A stretch of DNA of 64,000 nt from positions 124,001 through 188,000 of the forward strand of contig CANMWT010000001.1 of assembly GCA_947501635.1 (NCBI GenBank), in the 5' to 3' direction. Made by a program: the position numbers and the translations under genes. Under the pieces are notes generated by a model, which saw nothing but the letters and a program-made list of their open reading frames with translations, ran no database searches and was not told the origin of the DNA. Below are positions 8,992-18,812 of the stretch, in pieces; the first letter of the stretch is position 1, and each line of letters opens with the position of its first letter. The DNA is from an uncultured Roseobacter sp. (GTDB taxonomy: Bacteria > Pseudomonadota > Alphaproteobacteria > Rhodobacterales > Rhodobacteraceae).

Positions 8992-10242
8992 ATGAAAATA
9001 CTTTTTGTTCACCAGAACATGCCCGGTCAGTACCGAGAGCTGCTGCAGTGGTTGCTGGCGCATCAAAATCATCAGATCGCATTTTTGACGCAGCGTAAGG
9101 CTCCACCCCGTTTTGAGGGTGTGCGCACGGTGATCTACAAGCCGCATCACGTGCCGGCCCAGAAAGCTTATGGTCTGTCCAAAGTCTGGGAGCAGGCGAC
9201 CGGCGCGGGTTTTGGCGCGGCGATGGCCGCTCGTGCGCTTGAGCAGGACCATGGCTTTAAACCTGACATTGTTGTGGGGCATGTGGGCTGGGGTGAGCTT
9301 ACGTTTTTCAAACAGGTCTGGCCGGATGTGCCGATCGTTGGGTTTTTCGAGTATTACTACAGGTTGCATGGGGGGATTGTTGGCTACGACCCGTCTGAAC
9401 CTGTCAGCGAGCACACGCCGTTTTTGCTTGAGGCCCGCAACGCTGTACCTCTGGCCAACATCGAGGTCGTCGATCAAGGCCAGTGTCCGACGCTGTGGCA
9501 GCGGGATCGCTTTCCGGCCAGTTTCCATGACCGGATGTATGTCTGTCATGACGGCATCCGGACCGACAGGCTGCTGCCCGACGCGAAGGCTTCGCTGAAG
9601 TTGTCGCGCCTTCCCGAGCCCGTGACGCGGGAAGATGAAATCGTCACCTATGTGGCGCGCAATCTTGAAACCACCCGAGGGTTTCATGTGTTGATGCGTG
9701 CGCTGCCGCGCATTCTGCGCGAAAGGCCAAAGGCGCGTATCGTCATCGTTGGGGGCAATGATGTGTCCTATGGCGGCAAAAGCAAACATCCCGGCGGGTT
9801 GCGCGCAAAAATGGAGGAGGAAGTAGGCGCTGAGATGGATTGGACCCGCATTCACTTTATCGGGCAGGTTCCCTATTCCGACTTTCAGAGCATTATTCGG
9901 ATAAGCCGGTGTCATATCTATCTGACCATGCCGTTTGTGCTGTCGTGGTCGATGATGGAAGCGATGTCGATGCAGGCGACCATTGTCGCGTCGGATGTGC
10001 TGCCCGTGCGCGAGATGATAACCCATGGCGAAACCGGTTTGCTGGTCGATTTCCACCAACCGGATGCGTTGGCCGCACAGGTGATTGATGTGTTGAGCGA
10101 TCCGCAAGCCTATGCGCATCTGGGTCCTGCGGCACGTGCTTTTGTAACAGACAAGCACGACTTTCTGACGTGCTGCCTTCCTGAACATCTGCGTCAGATC
10201 AATGCGTTGGTGCCTGCCGCAAAGCGGATGGACGTGCCGTAG
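8992..10242 (+). CDS. Glycosyltransferase, group 1 (GT4-like)
   Basis: 416-residue cytoplasmic glycosyltransferase beginning MKILFVHQNMPGQYREL, with a GT4-type C-terminal domain: ETTRGFHVLMRALP, KARIVIVGGND and the sugar-nucleotide-binding region around SMMEAMSMQATIVASDVLPV ending in GETGLLV. ATG 8992 is preferred to the upstream ATG at 8947 because it starts the Rossmann strand directly. It opens a plus-strand polysaccharide block and its TAG overlaps the GTG of the next gene by one base. It likely adds a sugar to a lipid-linked intermediate; donor and acceptor are unknown. Confidence 0.85.
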   Translation: MKILFVHQNMPGQYRELLQWLLAHQNHQIAFLTQRKAPPRFEGVRTVIYKPHHVPAQKAYGLSKVWEQATGAGFGAAMAARALEQDHGFKPDIVVGHVGWGELTFFKQVWPDVPIVGFFEYYYRLHGGIVGYDPSEPVSEHTPFLLEARNAVPLANIEVVDQGQCPTLWQRDRFPASFHDRMYVCHDGIRTDRLLPDAKASLKLSRLPEPVTREDEIVTYVARNLETTRGFHVLMRALPRILRERPKARIVIVGGNDVSYGGKSKHPGGLRAKMEEEVGAEMDWTRIHFIGQVPYSDFQSIIRISRCHIYLTMPFVLSWSMMEAMSMQATIVASDVLPVREMITHGETGLLVDFHQPDALAAQVIDVLSDPQAYAHLGPAARAFVTDKHDFLTCCLPEHLRQINALVPAAKRMDVP

Positions 10243-11093
10243 TGAGCACAGCGCCCATGTCCGTTGTCGTTTTGGGTGCAAATGGGCGCGTCGGCCGTTT
10301 ACTGCGCCCTGTCTGGCCCGAAGGCTGTGCGGCAGTCTGGCAGTCCCGGTCGTCACAAGCGGGATACAGCCGGTGCGATATTCTGGAAGAGCCTTATCTC
10401 CTTGAGCAATTGCTGCAGGGGGCCTCGGCGCTTTTGTGCCTTGCGGGCAGTGCACAGGCGCGCACCAAGGTGGCATTGCGCGACCACAGCCGCCTCGCGC
10501 AGGCCAGCATTGCGGCGGCTGCGCGGGCGGGCGTGACACGGGTTTTGCTAGCGTCCTCGGCGGCGGTCTACGGCAGGGCGCCGTCGTCCGTGTACGAAGA
10601 GACCGTTGGTCTTGATGTGTCAGAGTACGGGCTTGCAAAGCTTGAAATGGAAGAGGCAGCCCTTGCCCTGGGGCAGGCGCAAGGTGTCGAGGTGAGTTGT
10701 CTGCGCATCGGCAACGTTGCGGGAGCGGACGCCATACTGGGCGCCTGGCAACCCGGTTTCTCGCTTGACGTTTTTGACAATGGCACGACGCCCGAACGCA
10801 GCTATATCGGCCCCGAAAGCCTGGCAAAGGTGGTCGTGGCACTGGCTTGTGCGGAACGCGTCGATCCGGTTGTGAATGTGGCCGCCCCACGTGCGACCGC
10901 CATGGGTGATCTTCTGAATGCTGCTGAGTTACCGTGGCAGCCGCGCAGGGCCGGTCCAAATGCCATTGCATCCGTTAGCTTGGCGACAGGAAAGCTTGCA
11001 CGGTATTGCGCGCTGCCGGAACGCGCAGCAGACCCCGCAGTACTGGTGGCCGAATGGCGGCGTGCGTCCGAACCGGCGGGGCGTATCGCATGA
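10242..11093 (+). CDS. NAD-dependent epimerase/dehydratase family protein
   Basis: Extended SDR protein of 283 residues (278 if the ATG at 10257 is used). The nucleotide-binding motif GANGRVGRLL is at the N-terminus, LLASSAAVYG is the catalytic Ser/Thr strand and SEYGLAKLEME gives the YxxxK pair. Such enzymes epimerise, reduce or dehydrate nucleotide sugars. The GTG at 10242 overlaps the previous stop by one base and the next gene starts ATGA over its own stop, so three genes are translationally linked. The sugar nucleotide is unknown. Confidence 0.8.
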   Translation: MSTAPMSVVVLGANGRVGRLLRPVWPEGCAAVWQSRSSQAGYSRCDILEEPYLLEQLLQGASALLCLAGSAQARTKVALRDHSRLAQASIAAAARAGVTRVLLASSAAVYGRAPSSVYEETVGLDVSEYGLAKLEMEEAALALGQAQGVEVSCLRIGNVAGADAILGAWQPGFSLDVFDNGTTPERSYIGPESLAKVVVALACAERVDPVVNVAAPRATAMGDLLNAAELPWQPRRAGPNAIASVSLATGKLARYCALPERAADPAVLVAEWRRASEPAGRIA

Positions 11094-11725
11094 ACTGGCA
11101 GAAACGGCTGATGGATGTGTTCTTTACTTCTTTGCTTGTTGTGATCCTCGGACCGGTGATGATCTATCTGTGCGTCTACATTCTGTTCAAGCAGGGCCGC
11201 CCGATCTTTTATGCCTCCGAGCGGATGAAGACGCCCCAGCAGTCATTCAGGCTGTGGAAGTTCCGGACCATGACCGTCGTCGCGGACGACAAGGGTGTCA
11301 CCGGTGGACATAAAACGCAGCGCATTACGCCGACAGGGGCTTGGTTGCGGTCAAAGCGGTTGGATGAATTTCCACAGCTTTGGAACCTGCTGAAGGGAGA
11401 TCTGAGCTTTGTCGGCCCGCGCCCGCCTTTGCGCGAATATGTTGACCGCTATCCCGAACTTTATGCGCAGGTGTTGAAATCCCGACCCGGCGTGACCGGT
11501 CTGGCGACACTGAGATTCCACAGGCATGAGGAAAAACTGCTCTCGCGGTGCACAAATGATGACGAAGCCGATGCTATTTACACACAGGTTTGTATTCCCC
11601 GAAAAGGACGGCTTGATTTGATCTACCAAAAGCATCAAAGCATATGTTACGATTTTGATCTGGTTTTTGAGACGATTGGCAATCTCTTTCGTTCCAGGAA
11701 CCATCCAAAAAAACGTCGTAATTGA
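11090..11725 (+). CDS. Undecaprenyl-phosphate sugar phosphotransferase (bacterial sugar transferase)
   Basis: 211-residue member of the WcaJ/PglC/RfbP C-terminal domain family that loads the first sugar-1-phosphate onto undecaprenyl phosphate. It has one N-terminal membrane segment (about residues 8-32), then LWKFRTMTVV, RLDEFPQLWNLLKGDLSFVG and GPRPPLREYV, all hallmark motifs, including the RxxxDEFPQ region. It is a short PglC-like form without the extra N-terminal membrane domain. The ATG overlaps the preceding TGA. With the downstream CapD-type dehydratase the initiating sugar could be a 4,6-dideoxy amino sugar (inference). Confidence 0.9.
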   Translation: MNWQKRLMDVFFTSLLVVILGPVMIYLCVYILFKQGRPIFYASERMKTPQQSFRLWKFRTMTVVADDKGVTGGHKTQRITPTGAWLRSKRLDEFPQLWNLLKGDLSFVGPRPPLREYVDRYPELYAQVLKSRPGVTGLATLRFHRHEEKLLSRCTNDDEADAIYTQVCIPRKGRLDLIYQKHQSICYDFDLVFETIGNLFRSRNHPKKRRN

Positions 11726-11863
11726 CGTGCGTTGGCAGGCACCAGAATAGAAACGTGAAAACAGACGTCGAGCGTATAAGTGATAATTTAAGGCAGCGGT
11801 GTCATACCTGTGCCGTGTCGTTCCCGAGTGCTCTTGCCGCTCAAAAACCGGAAGAGCATCTTG

Positions 11864-13768
11864 ATGCGCATTCTTAGAAGTATCCTTAGCCTGACACAGT
11901 CGCAAAAGCGCCTGATTATACTTGGTTGCGATTGCCTGTTCGTCGTGGCTGCAGCGTTTTGTGCCTTGTCGCTTGTCGATATCTCTGCCGATCAGGCAGG
12001 CGGGCCGGTGTCTTATCTGATGGTGCTACCCTATGTCGTTGCGGTTGGCGCATTGGCCAGTTGGGCAGTCGGACTGAATGAAATGCGCATTCAACACACA
12101 GAAACGGGTGCCGCAGGCCCCACGGCTGTGGTTGCCGCGGTGCTGGTGCTGGCCTCTGCCGGGGTCTGTGCTTTGGTTGGGCTGTCTTATCCGGCGGGCC
12201 TGCACATCGTGCTTGGCATGGGGTATTTTCTGTTTTCCCTGATTGGCCGGATGGCCCTGTTTCAACTGCTTTTGCTTGCGTATCGCGCGTCGTCGAGCCG
12301 TACGCGTGTTCTGATTTATGGAGCCGGTAGTTCCGGCAAGCAGATCGCCCTCGCGTTGCGTCATCACGCGTCGCTGGAGCCGGTGGCTTTCGTGGACGAC
12401 AACGTCACGCTGCAAAACCTCAAGATCGCACGCTTGCCTGTACTCTCGCCGCTGCGCATTGAACAACTGGTGCACGACCTCAAGATTGAGCGCGTCGTCA
12501 TTGCAGCCCCGTCCATGGGGCAGGCCAAGCAGACACAATTGGTCAGAAAGCTCGACACCCTTGGCGTCGAGGTGCATTCGCTGCCGTCATTCGCGCAATT
12601 GATTGGTGAGATGCCACTGCTGGACAAGCTCAAGCCGGCGTCTGCCCGTGTTTTGCTGGGGCGCGACGAAGTGAACGAAAGCTGGCAACTGACGCGCAAC
12701 TGTTATCAGAACCGCACAATTCTGATCACCGGGGCCGGTGGCTCGATCGGTGCAGAACTGTGCCGTCAAGTCTTGCAACTGGCGCCGGAAAAACTGGTGT
12801 TGTTCGAGCTTAGCGAACTGGCGCTCTACACAGTTTTGCAAGAAATGGAAGCGCTGGCTGACGGGCTTGGCATTGAGGTGGTGGGCGTATTGGGCTCTGT
12901 CACCGAAGCGCGCCATGTGCGCCGTCTGATGCAGGACCACAGCATTGACGTTGTACTGCATGCCGCGGCTTACAAACATGTGCCACTGGTTGAGGACAAT
13001 CCACTGGCCGGGCTGGTCAACAACGTTCTGGGCACCCAGACGCTGGTGCAACAGTCCATTCAGGCGGGCGTGGAGCGTTTCATTCTGATTTCGTCAGACA
13101 AAGCGGTGCGGCCGACCAATGTCATGGGCGCGTCCAAGCGGCTGGCAGAATGCGTGGTCCATGACGCGACCTTTCAAGTGGCCGGACAGGGGACGCCTAT
13201 TTTCGCGGCGGTTCGCTTTGGCAATGTCCTTGGCTCTTCAGGGTCGGTTGTGCCTCTGTTTCAGGAGCAGGTCAGCCGTGGCGGGCCGATCACCGTCACG
13301 GATCCGCGCATGATGCGGTATTTCATGACGGTACAGGAAGCGGTGCGTCTGGTGCTGCGCAGCGGATCGATTGCCGAGGGTGGTGAAACCTTTGTTCTGG
13401 ATATGGGCAATCCGCTGTCGATCAAGCAACTGGCGCGGCAGGTTGTCGAAAACGCGGGATACACGGTGCGCGACGCGGCAAACCCCACGGGCGATATTGA
13501 AATTGCGATTACCGGCGCGCGTCCGGGCGAAAAGCTGGTCGAAGAGTTATCCCTGAGCAATGATTTGCGCGCGACAGATCACCCCAAAATTTTCGCCACG
13601 GAAGAAGAGACGCCAGACCCGCAGGAAACGGCGCAAGTGTTGCGCAAACTGCGCGAGGCGCTGGTCGCAAGCGATGAGGATATGGCGCGTCGGATCGCGA
13701 TGACATTCGTTGAAACGGCCGCCGGCGACACGCCCGATGGTCAGCCGGAACAGTCAAGGACCGCATAG
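11864..13768 (+). CDS. Polysaccharide biosynthesis nucleoside-diphosphate-sugar dehydratase (CapD/WbpM family)
   Basis: 634-residue membrane-anchored enzyme. The first about 150 residues hold roughly four hydrophobic segments, then a CoA-binding-like Rossmann domain (LIYGAGSSGKQIA), then the SDR catalytic domain with ITGAGGSIGAELCRQ, AAAYKHVPLVEDNP, SSDKAVRPTNVMGASKR and DPRMMRYFM. These match UDP-GlcNAc 4,6-dehydratases of the WbpM/PglF type, which make the keto sugar precursor of bacillosamine or FucNAc. GGAAGAG lies 7 bases before ATG 11864. It stands 138 bases after the sugar transferase and is probably part of the same module. Confidence 0.88.
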   Translation: MRILRSILSLTQSQKRLIILGCDCLFVVAAAFCALSLVDISADQAGGPVSYLMVLPYVVAVGALASWAVGLNEMRIQHTETGAAGPTAVVAAVLVLASAGVCALVGLSYPAGLHIVLGMGYFLFSLIGRMALFQLLLLAYRASSSRTRVLIYGAGSSGKQIALALRHHASLEPVAFVDDNVTLQNLKIARLPVLSPLRIEQLVHDLKIERVVIAAPSMGQAKQTQLVRKLDTLGVEVHSLPSFAQLIGEMPLLDKLKPASARVLLGRDEVNESWQLTRNCYQNRTILITGAGGSIGAELCRQVLQLAPEKLVLFELSELALYTVLQEMEALADGLGIEVVGVLGSVTEARHVRRLMQDHSIDVVLHAAAYKHVPLVEDNPLAGLVNNVLGTQTLVQQSIQAGVERFILISSDKAVRPTNVMGASKRLAECVVHDATFQVAGQGTPIFAAVRFGNVLGSSGSVVPLFQEQVSRGGPITVTDPRMMRYFMTVQEAVRLVLRSGSIAEGGETFVLDMGNPLSIKQLARQVVENAGYTVRDAANPTGDIEIAITGARPGEKLVEELSLSNDLRATDHPKIFATEEETPDPQETAQVLRKLREALVASDEDMARRIAMTFVETAAGDTPDGQPEQSRTA

Positions 13769-13818
13769 CCACCGGGTGCAGGCTTGCCGCTTGCGGACAA
13801 CTGAGGCAGATTGCAGCG

Positions 13819-14682
13819 ATGTCATCCAGCTCCCGCTCACTTCTTTCCTTTGGCCACGGTTACAGTGCAAGCGCTCTCGCGGCGCTGCTGGTGCCGCAGG
13901 GCTGGCGGGTGACCGGCACAACCCGCAGTCCTGAGAAGGCCGAACGCATCGCCAGAACAGGCGCGACCGCCGTGATCTGGCCGGGGGGCGATATCTCGGA
14001 ACATCTCGCGCAGGCTGATGCCTTACTGATCTCGGCGGCGCCGGGACCTGACGGAGACCCCGTACTGGCGCAATGCAAACAAGAGATTGCAACCCGCGCG
14101 GCGCAGTTTTCATGGGTGGGTTATCTGTCGACGACCGGTGTCTATGGGGATCATGCAGGCGGCTGGGTGGATGAGACAACCCCGCTTACCCCGAGTACGA
14201 AGCGTGGACAAGCGCGGGTGGCGGCCGAAGCTTCCTGGCAGGACATTCCGGGTCTTGCGCTGCATATCTTCCGGCTCGCCGGCATCTATGGTCCCGGGCG
14301 GGGTCCTTTCGCAAAGGTCCGCGCCGGCACGGCCCGTCGCATCATCAAACCCGGTCAGGTCTTTTCACGCATCCACGTAGAGGACATTGCACAGGTGCTC
14401 GACGCTTCTCTGCAGCGCCCGAGGCCGGGGGCGATATACAATCTGTGCGATGATGACCCCGCGCCACCTCAGGATGTGATCGGCTATGCGGCCGAGCTGT
14501 TAGGCCTGCCGTTACCCCCTGCAGAAGACTTTAAAACCGCCGATATGACGCAGATGGCCCGCAGCTTTTACGCCGAAAGCAAAAAAGTGCGAAACGATCT
14601 GATAAAGAAGGAACTGGGCGTAAAGCTGAAGTATCCCGACTATAAAACGGGTTTGCAGTCAATGCTGGACGATGGCGAATGA
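13819..14682 (+). CDS. SDR/NAD-dependent epimerase-like protein (YeeZ-like)
   Basis: 287-residue protein with an N-terminal nucleotide-binding strand LLSFGHGYSASALAALL, then VGYLSTTGVYGDHAGG (Ser/Thr and Tyr of the extended SDR class) and FRLAGIYGPGRGPF. This is the atypical SDR group represented by E. coli YeeZ, whose physiological substrate is not known. The next gene starts ATGA over its stop, so the two are coupled. Despite its closeness to the polysaccharide block, the spacing and coupling put it with the cyclodeaminase homologue. Confidence 0.75.
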   Translation: MSSSSRSLLSFGHGYSASALAALLVPQGWRVTGTTRSPEKAERIARTGATAVIWPGGDISEHLAQADALLISAAPGPDGDPVLAQCKQEIATRAAQFSWVGYLSTTGVYGDHAGGWVDETTPLTPSTKRGQARVAAEASWQDIPGLALHIFRLAGIYGPGRGPFAKVRAGTARRIIKPGQVFSRIHVEDIAQVLDASLQRPRPGAIYNLCDDDPAPPQDVIGYAAELLGLPLPPAEDFKTADMTQMARSFYAESKKVRNDLIKKELGVKLKYPDYKTGLQSMLDDGE

Positions 14683-15626
14683 CGCGGATCGTGACCGAGG
14701 ACGCATTGCGCGACGTCATAGGATATGACCAAGAGGCACTTGGGCAAGTAGCACAGGGCTATCGCTGGTTGCAGGAGCGCGAAATCTCCATGCCGCCGGT
14801 CTTTCACATAGATATTGATGCCCAAAGCGCTGTGGACGTGAAAGGGGCCTATGTGTCTGGTCTGAATGCCTTTGCACTCAAAATGGCCTCGGGTTTTTAT
14901 GCCAACGCGGATGTCGGTCTGCCCACTAGCAGTAGTGTAATCCTTGTCATCAGTGCGCAGACCGGTTTTTGCGAGGCCGTGTTTCTGGACAACGGGTACC
15001 TGATGAACCTGCGCACCGCGCTGGCTGGTGCTGTTGCTGCGGATCACCTTGCGCGCCGCGACATTGAGAGTGTCGGCATTGTCGGTACAGGGGTTCAGGC
15101 GCGTGCGCAGCTGCAGGCGCTGACGCTGGTGCGGGAGTTCAAACAGGTGTTGGTTTGGGGGCGTGACCCGGAGAAGGCGGAGCACTGTGCCTCGGATATC
15201 GCTTTGATGACCGATGCCACGGTGATCGCGTCGTCCGACCTGCCCGCGGTCACGTCGCAAAGCGACATTCTGGTGACAACCACCCAAACCAGCACACCGC
15301 TGATCGAAGCCGACTGGCTGCGCGCGGGAACCCATGTCACCGCGATGGGATCGGACTTGCCCGGCAAGCAGGAGTTGTCCGCGGATGTTTTGAGACGGGC
15401 CGAAGTCGTTGTCTGCGACAGCGTTGCGCAATGCGATATCGGCGGCGAGCTTCAGCATGTGTCGCATACAGCGTTGAAAAGCGCGCCGGTCGAACTTTCG
15501 GCAGTCGTCTGTGATCCCGCTGTCGGGCGACGCGCGGATACAGATATAACGATTTGCGATATGACCGGTCTCGGCGTTTTGGATACGGCCATTTCGCTGG
15601 CGGCTCTTGCCAGGCTGCAGGTCTAG
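14679..15626 (+). CDS. Ornithine cyclodeaminase/mu-crystallin family protein
   Basis: 315-residue NAD(P)-dependent enzyme. The Rossmann motif is [17 protein letters not shown], preceded by [15 protein letters not shown] and [20 protein letters not shown], which are typical of the family (ornithine cyclodeaminase, alanine dehydrogenase of archaea, pyrroline-2-carboxylate and ectoine-pathway reductases). [16 protein letters not shown] is also conserved. The specific reaction cannot be read from sequence; a ketimine reductase or ectoine-type EutC role is possible. It overlaps the upstream gene by 4 bases and is convergent with dxs, whose stop overlaps by 4 bases. Confidence 0.82.
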   Translation: MTRIVTEDALRDVIGYDQEALGQVAQGYRWLQEREISMPPVFHIDIDAQSAVDVKGAYVSGLNAFALKMASGFYANADVGLPTSSSVILVISAQTGFCEAVFLDNGYLMNLRTALAGAVAADHLARRDIESVGIVGTGVQARAQLQALTLVREFKQVLVWGRDPEKAEHCASDIALMTDATVIASSDLPAVTSQSDILVTTTQTSTPLIEADWLRAGTHVTAMGSDLPGKQELSADVLRRAEVVVCDSVAQCDIGGELQHVSHTALKSAPVELSAVVCDPAVGRRADTDITICDMTGLGVLDTAISLAALARLQV

Positions 15627-17551
15627 GCGCGCGCCTCGCCGATCTGTGCGACACCCAAAACGGTTAGCACTTTGGCTTCGATATCCGCTGCATTCATCCC
15701 GGCCACCGCGTACATATCCGCAGGGCTGGCCTGATCAATAAAGATATCGGGCAGCACCATTGAGCGGAATTTGAGCCCGTTGTCGAACACGGCTTCATCC
15801 GCCAACAGCTGTGCGACATGACTGCCGAAACCACCGACGGCCCCTTCTTCGATGGTGATCAACGCCTCGTGCTCGGCAGCAAGCTGCAGGATCATCTCGC
15901 GGTCCAGGGGTTTGGCAAATCGTGCGTCTGCAATGGTGGGGGTGATCCCGCGGGCTGCTAGCGCTTCAGCGGCTTTTTCCACCTCGGCCAGCCGGGTGCC
16001 AAAAGACAAAAGTGCCACGCGCGCGCCCGCACGGATGATGCGCCCCTTGCCGATCTCCAGCGGGGTGCCGCGCTCTGGCATGTCGACGCCAACGCCCTCT
16101 CCGCGCGGAAAACGGAAGGCAATCGGGCCGCTGTCGTGCGCCGCGGCAGTTGCGACCATATGCTTCAGTTCCGCCTCATCCGCGGCGGCCATCACAACAA
16201 AGCCGGGCAGGTTTGCCAGATAGGCGATGTCGAAAGAACCCGCATGCGTGGCGCCGTCCGCCCCAACCAGCCCCGCACGGTCTATGGCAAAGCGTACCGG
16301 AAGCCGCTGGATCGCCACATCATGCACAACCTGATCGTATCCGCGCTGCAGGAACGTGGAATACATCGCACAGAACGGCCGCAAACCGCCAGCGGCCAGT
16401 GCCGCCGAGAAGGTGACGCCATGCTGCTCTGCAATGCCTACATCAAAGCATCGGCTCGGATATCTTTCTGCAAAGAGGTTCAGGCCGGTGCCATCCGGCA
16501 TGGCTGCAGTGACGGCGCATATCCTGTCATCTTCCGCGGCTTCCTGTAGCAGGCTTTCGGCAAAGACCTTTGTGTAGCTGGGCGCGTTCGAAGGGGCTTT
16601 CTTTTGCTCGCCGGTGACAACGTCAAATTTGGCGGTTGCATGTCCGCGGTCGCGCGCGTTCTCAGCAGGCGCATAGCCCTTGCCCTTTTTGGTCAGAACA
16701 TGGATCAGGATCGGCCCCGTCGCCCGCGCCTTTACTGTCCTCAAAAGTGGTAAAAGCTGGTCCATGTCGTGCCCGTCAATTGGCCCGATGTAAGAAAACC
16801 CGAGCTCTTCGAACAACGTGCCGCCCATGGCCATGCCTTTAAGCATGTCCTTGGCACGCCTGGCGCCTTCGCGAAAGGGTTCCGGCAGCAGGCTGACCGC
16901 ACCTTTGGCCGCCGCCTTGAAGTCCTGAAAAGGCTCCTCGGCATACAGACGGCTGAGATACGAAGACATCGCACCCACCGGCGGCGCAATCGACATTTCA
17001 TTGTCGTTCAGGATCACGATGAGGCGTTTCTTGAGATGACCGGCGTTGTTCATCGCCTCATAAGCCATGCCCGCGCTCAATGATCCGTCGCCGATGACAG
17101 CGATCGCGTCGCCCAGCCCCTCCGGCACCACACCGCCAAGATCGCGCGCCACTGCAAATCCTAAAGCAGCGGAGATAGAGGTCGAGCTATGTGCTGCGCC
17201 AAACGGATCGTAAGGGCTCTCGCTGCGCTTGGTGAACCCGCTCAACCCATCGCGCATCCGCAGGGTGCGTATCCGGTCGCGACGCTCGGTAAGTATCTTG
17301 TGAGGATAGCATTGGTGCCCCACATCCCAGATGACCTTGTCGCGCGGCGTATCGAACACCGCATGCAGCGCCACGGTTAATTCCACAACGCCCAGACCCG
17401 CGCCCAAATGACCGCCTGTCACGGAAACCGCTGAAACCGTTTCAGTGCGCAGTTCATGTGCCAGCTGTGTCAGCTGCTTGTCTGTCAACCGCTTGAGATC
17501 AGCTGGACGACGTATCTCGTCAAGCAGCGGGGTCTGGGGTGTATGCGTCAT
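15623..17551 (-). CDS. dxs: 1-deoxy-D-xylulose-5-phosphate synthase
   Basis: 642-residue thiamine-diphosphate enzyme condensing pyruvate and glyceraldehyde-3-phosphate, the first step of the MEP isoprenoid pathway. N-terminal features include [28 protein letters not shown] and the TPP motif [18 protein letters not shown]; the transketolase-type pyrimidine domain has DVGIAEQH, and the C-terminal domain follows. Length is normal for the family. It is the last gene of xseB-ispA-dxs, 9 bases after ispA, a common alphaproteobacterial order that supplies precursors for quinones, carotenoids and bactoprenol. Confidence 0.96.
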   Translation of the reverse strand: MTHTPQTPLLDEIRRPADLKRLTDKQLTQLAHELRTETVSAVSVTGGHLGAGLGVVELTVALHAVFDTPRDKVIWDVGHQCYPHKILTERRDRIRTLRMRDGLSGFTKRSESPYDPFGAAHSSTSISAALGFAVARDLGGVVPEGLGDAIAVIGDGSLSAGMAYEAMNNAGHLKKRLIVILNDNEMSIAPPVGAMSSYLSRLYAEEPFQDFKAAAKGAVSLLPEPFREGARRAKDMLKGMAMGGTLFEELGFSYIGPIDGHDMDQLLPLLRTVKARATGPILIHVLTKKGKGYAPAENARDRGHATAKFDVVTGEQKKAPSNAPSYTKVFAESLLQEAAEDDRICAVTAAMPDGTGLNLFAERYPSRCFDVGIAEQHGVTFSAALAAGGLRPFCAMYSTFLQRGYDQVVHDVAIQRLPVRFAIDRAGLVGADGATHAGSFDIAYLANLPGFVVMAAADEAELKHMVATAAAHDSGPIAFRFPRGEGVGVDMPERGTPLEIGKGRIIRAGARVALLSFGTRLAEVEKAAEALAARGITPTIADARFAKPLDREMILQLAAEHEALITIEEGAVGGFGSHVAQLLADEAVFDNGLKFRSMVLPDIFIDQASPADMYAVAGMNAADIEAKVLTVLGVAQIGEARA

Positions 17552-17560
17552 CCTGAATTC

Positions 17561-18430
17561 CTAATGCGCGCGCTTGACAACGAAGCGCGCGGCCTCTTGT
17601 AAGGCCTGCGCCTCATCTCCGTAAGCGGCCAGGCTGTCGCAGGCCTCATCGACCAAATCAACCGCACGCTGTCGGGCAGCGTCCAGCCCCATCAAAGACA
17701 CAAAAGTCGCCTTACCGGCCTGCGCGTCCTTGCCCACGGCCTTACCAACGATAGCGCTGTCGCCGGTCACGTCCAGAATGTCATCGGCAATCTGAAACGC
17801 GAGGCCCAAGGCACGGGCATAACCGGCAAGCGCCGTCGTATCGGCCTGCGCCATGCGCCCACCGGCCGTGGCGGACCACTCAATCAACGCACCCGTCTTG
17901 CCACGCTGCAACGCGGTAATCTCCTCAAGCGTCAGTGGCTCGGTTGCCGTCTCCGCCGCAATATCCAGAGCTTGCCCCATGACCATGCCGGCCGCACCGC
18001 TGGCCCGTGCAAGGCTCAGGACCAAATCCGCCATCACCCCACCGGCAAAACCCTGCTCCGGCCGCGCCACCAATTCAAAAGCCAGTGTCTGCAGGGCATC
18101 TCCCGCCAACACCGCCGTCGCCTCATCCCACTTTTTATGTACAGTAGGCTGACCGCGCCGCAGATCGTCGTCATCCATGCAAGGCAAATCATCATGCACC
18201 AGACTATAGGCATGAAGCGCCTCGATGGCGCAGGCGCCCCAGATGGCCTGACCAGATGGGATCCCGTGCAGCCGCGCACTTTCCAGAACAAGAAAACCGC
18301 GCAACCGTTTGCCGCCATGGGTCGCATGCGCCATGGCCGCCACAACAGGCAAAGGCAGATAAGATCCCAGTACCAAATCAAAATGCGTCTGAATGGCCGC
18401 AGCCGACGCTGTCCGCCGTTGCTCAAACAC
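17561..18430 (-). CDS. ispA: Farnesyl diphosphate synthase (geranyltranstransferase)
   Basis: 289-residue trans-prenyltransferase. The first aspartate-rich motif is DDLPCMDDDDLRRG and the second DDILD, both intact. HGGKRLRGFLVLE is the substrate-binding region. It condenses IPP with DMAPP and GPP to farnesyl-PP. It sits between xseB (3 bases) and dxs (9 bases) in one operon. Confidence 0.94.
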   Translation of the reverse strand: MFEQRRTASAAAIQTHFDLVLGSYLPLPVVAAMAHATHGGKRLRGFLVLESARLHGIPSGQAIWGACAIEALHAYSLVHDDLPCMDDDDLRRGQPTVHKKWDEATAVLAGDALQTLAFELVARPEQGFAGGVMADLVLSLARASGAAGMVMGQALDIAAETATEPLTLEEITALQRGKTGALIEWSATAGGRMAQADTTALAGYARALGLAFQIADDILDVTGDSAIVGKAVGKDAQAGKATFVSLMGLDAARQRAVDLVDEACDSLAAYGDEAQALQEAARFVVKRAH

Positions 18431-18433
18431 GCC

Positions 18434-18676
18434 TTACAAACCTTCGACGGGCTTCGCCCCCGTCGCGCTCCCCTCAGCATCAAGCGTGATGGCCGCAACC
18501 TTCTCTTCCGCTTCCTTGAGCTTTTCTTCACACCGTTTTTTCAGTGCCGCGCCGCGTTCATAAAGTGCGATACTTTCATCCAGCGCCACATCGCCGCGCT
18601 CAAGCTGCCCCAGAACTTTCTCCAGCTCGCTCATCGCCTGTTCAAAATTCATCTCGGTGACAGGGGTCTCGGTCAT
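18434..18676 (-). CDS. xseB: Exodeoxyribonuclease VII small subunit
   Basis: 80-residue protein with the XseB pattern FEQAMSELEKVLGQLERGDV, then LDESIALYERGAALKKRCEE, a two-helix hairpin that binds XseA. It is the first gene of xseB-ispA-dxs, the usual proteobacterial order. xseA is not in this window, as is typical. The promoter must lie in 18677-18812, which also holds the dispersed motif and a strong stem-loop. Confidence 0.93.
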   Translation of the reverse strand: MTETPVTEMNFEQAMSELEKVLGQLERGDVALDESIALYERGAALKKRCEEKLKEAEEKVAAITLDAEGSATGAKPVEGL

Positions 18677-18747
18677 TTCATCATTTCCTGGCGTAAAACT
18701 GCACAGACCTTACTGGCAATGCGCGCCACGTGCCAGAGCACAGAGCG

Positions 18748-18770
18748 TTTCTTTGGTCCAAAAATATCCT
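18748..18770 (-). repeat. Dispersed intergenic motif, copy 2
   Basis: Read on the minus strand this is GAGGATATTTTTGGACCAAAGAAA, matching the second half of the copy at 6056-6087 with small differences. It follows directly after the stem-loop at 18778-18798 in the direction of petR transcription, so motif and hairpin may form one unit. Confidence 0.5.
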
Positions 18771-18777
18771 CGGGGGT

Positions 18778-18798
18778 CCGGGGGCAGACAGCCCCCGG
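18778..18798 (-). terminator. Stem-loop after petR-like gene, likely terminator
   Basis: Perfect 8-bp stem CCGGGGGC / GCCCCCGG with a 5-base loop, 15 bases after the petR-like stop (minus strand). A run of five T follows within the dispersed motif about 18 bases further on, so termination is likely but not textbook. Confidence 0.55.
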
Positions 18799-18812
18799 CT
18801 GGCCAAGACTGC

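Noticed and set aside
8920-10971. 683-codon minus-strand open frame
   Set aside because: It covers the glycosyltransferase and most of the epimerase, both with intact motifs and coupled starts; the antisense translation shows no domain.
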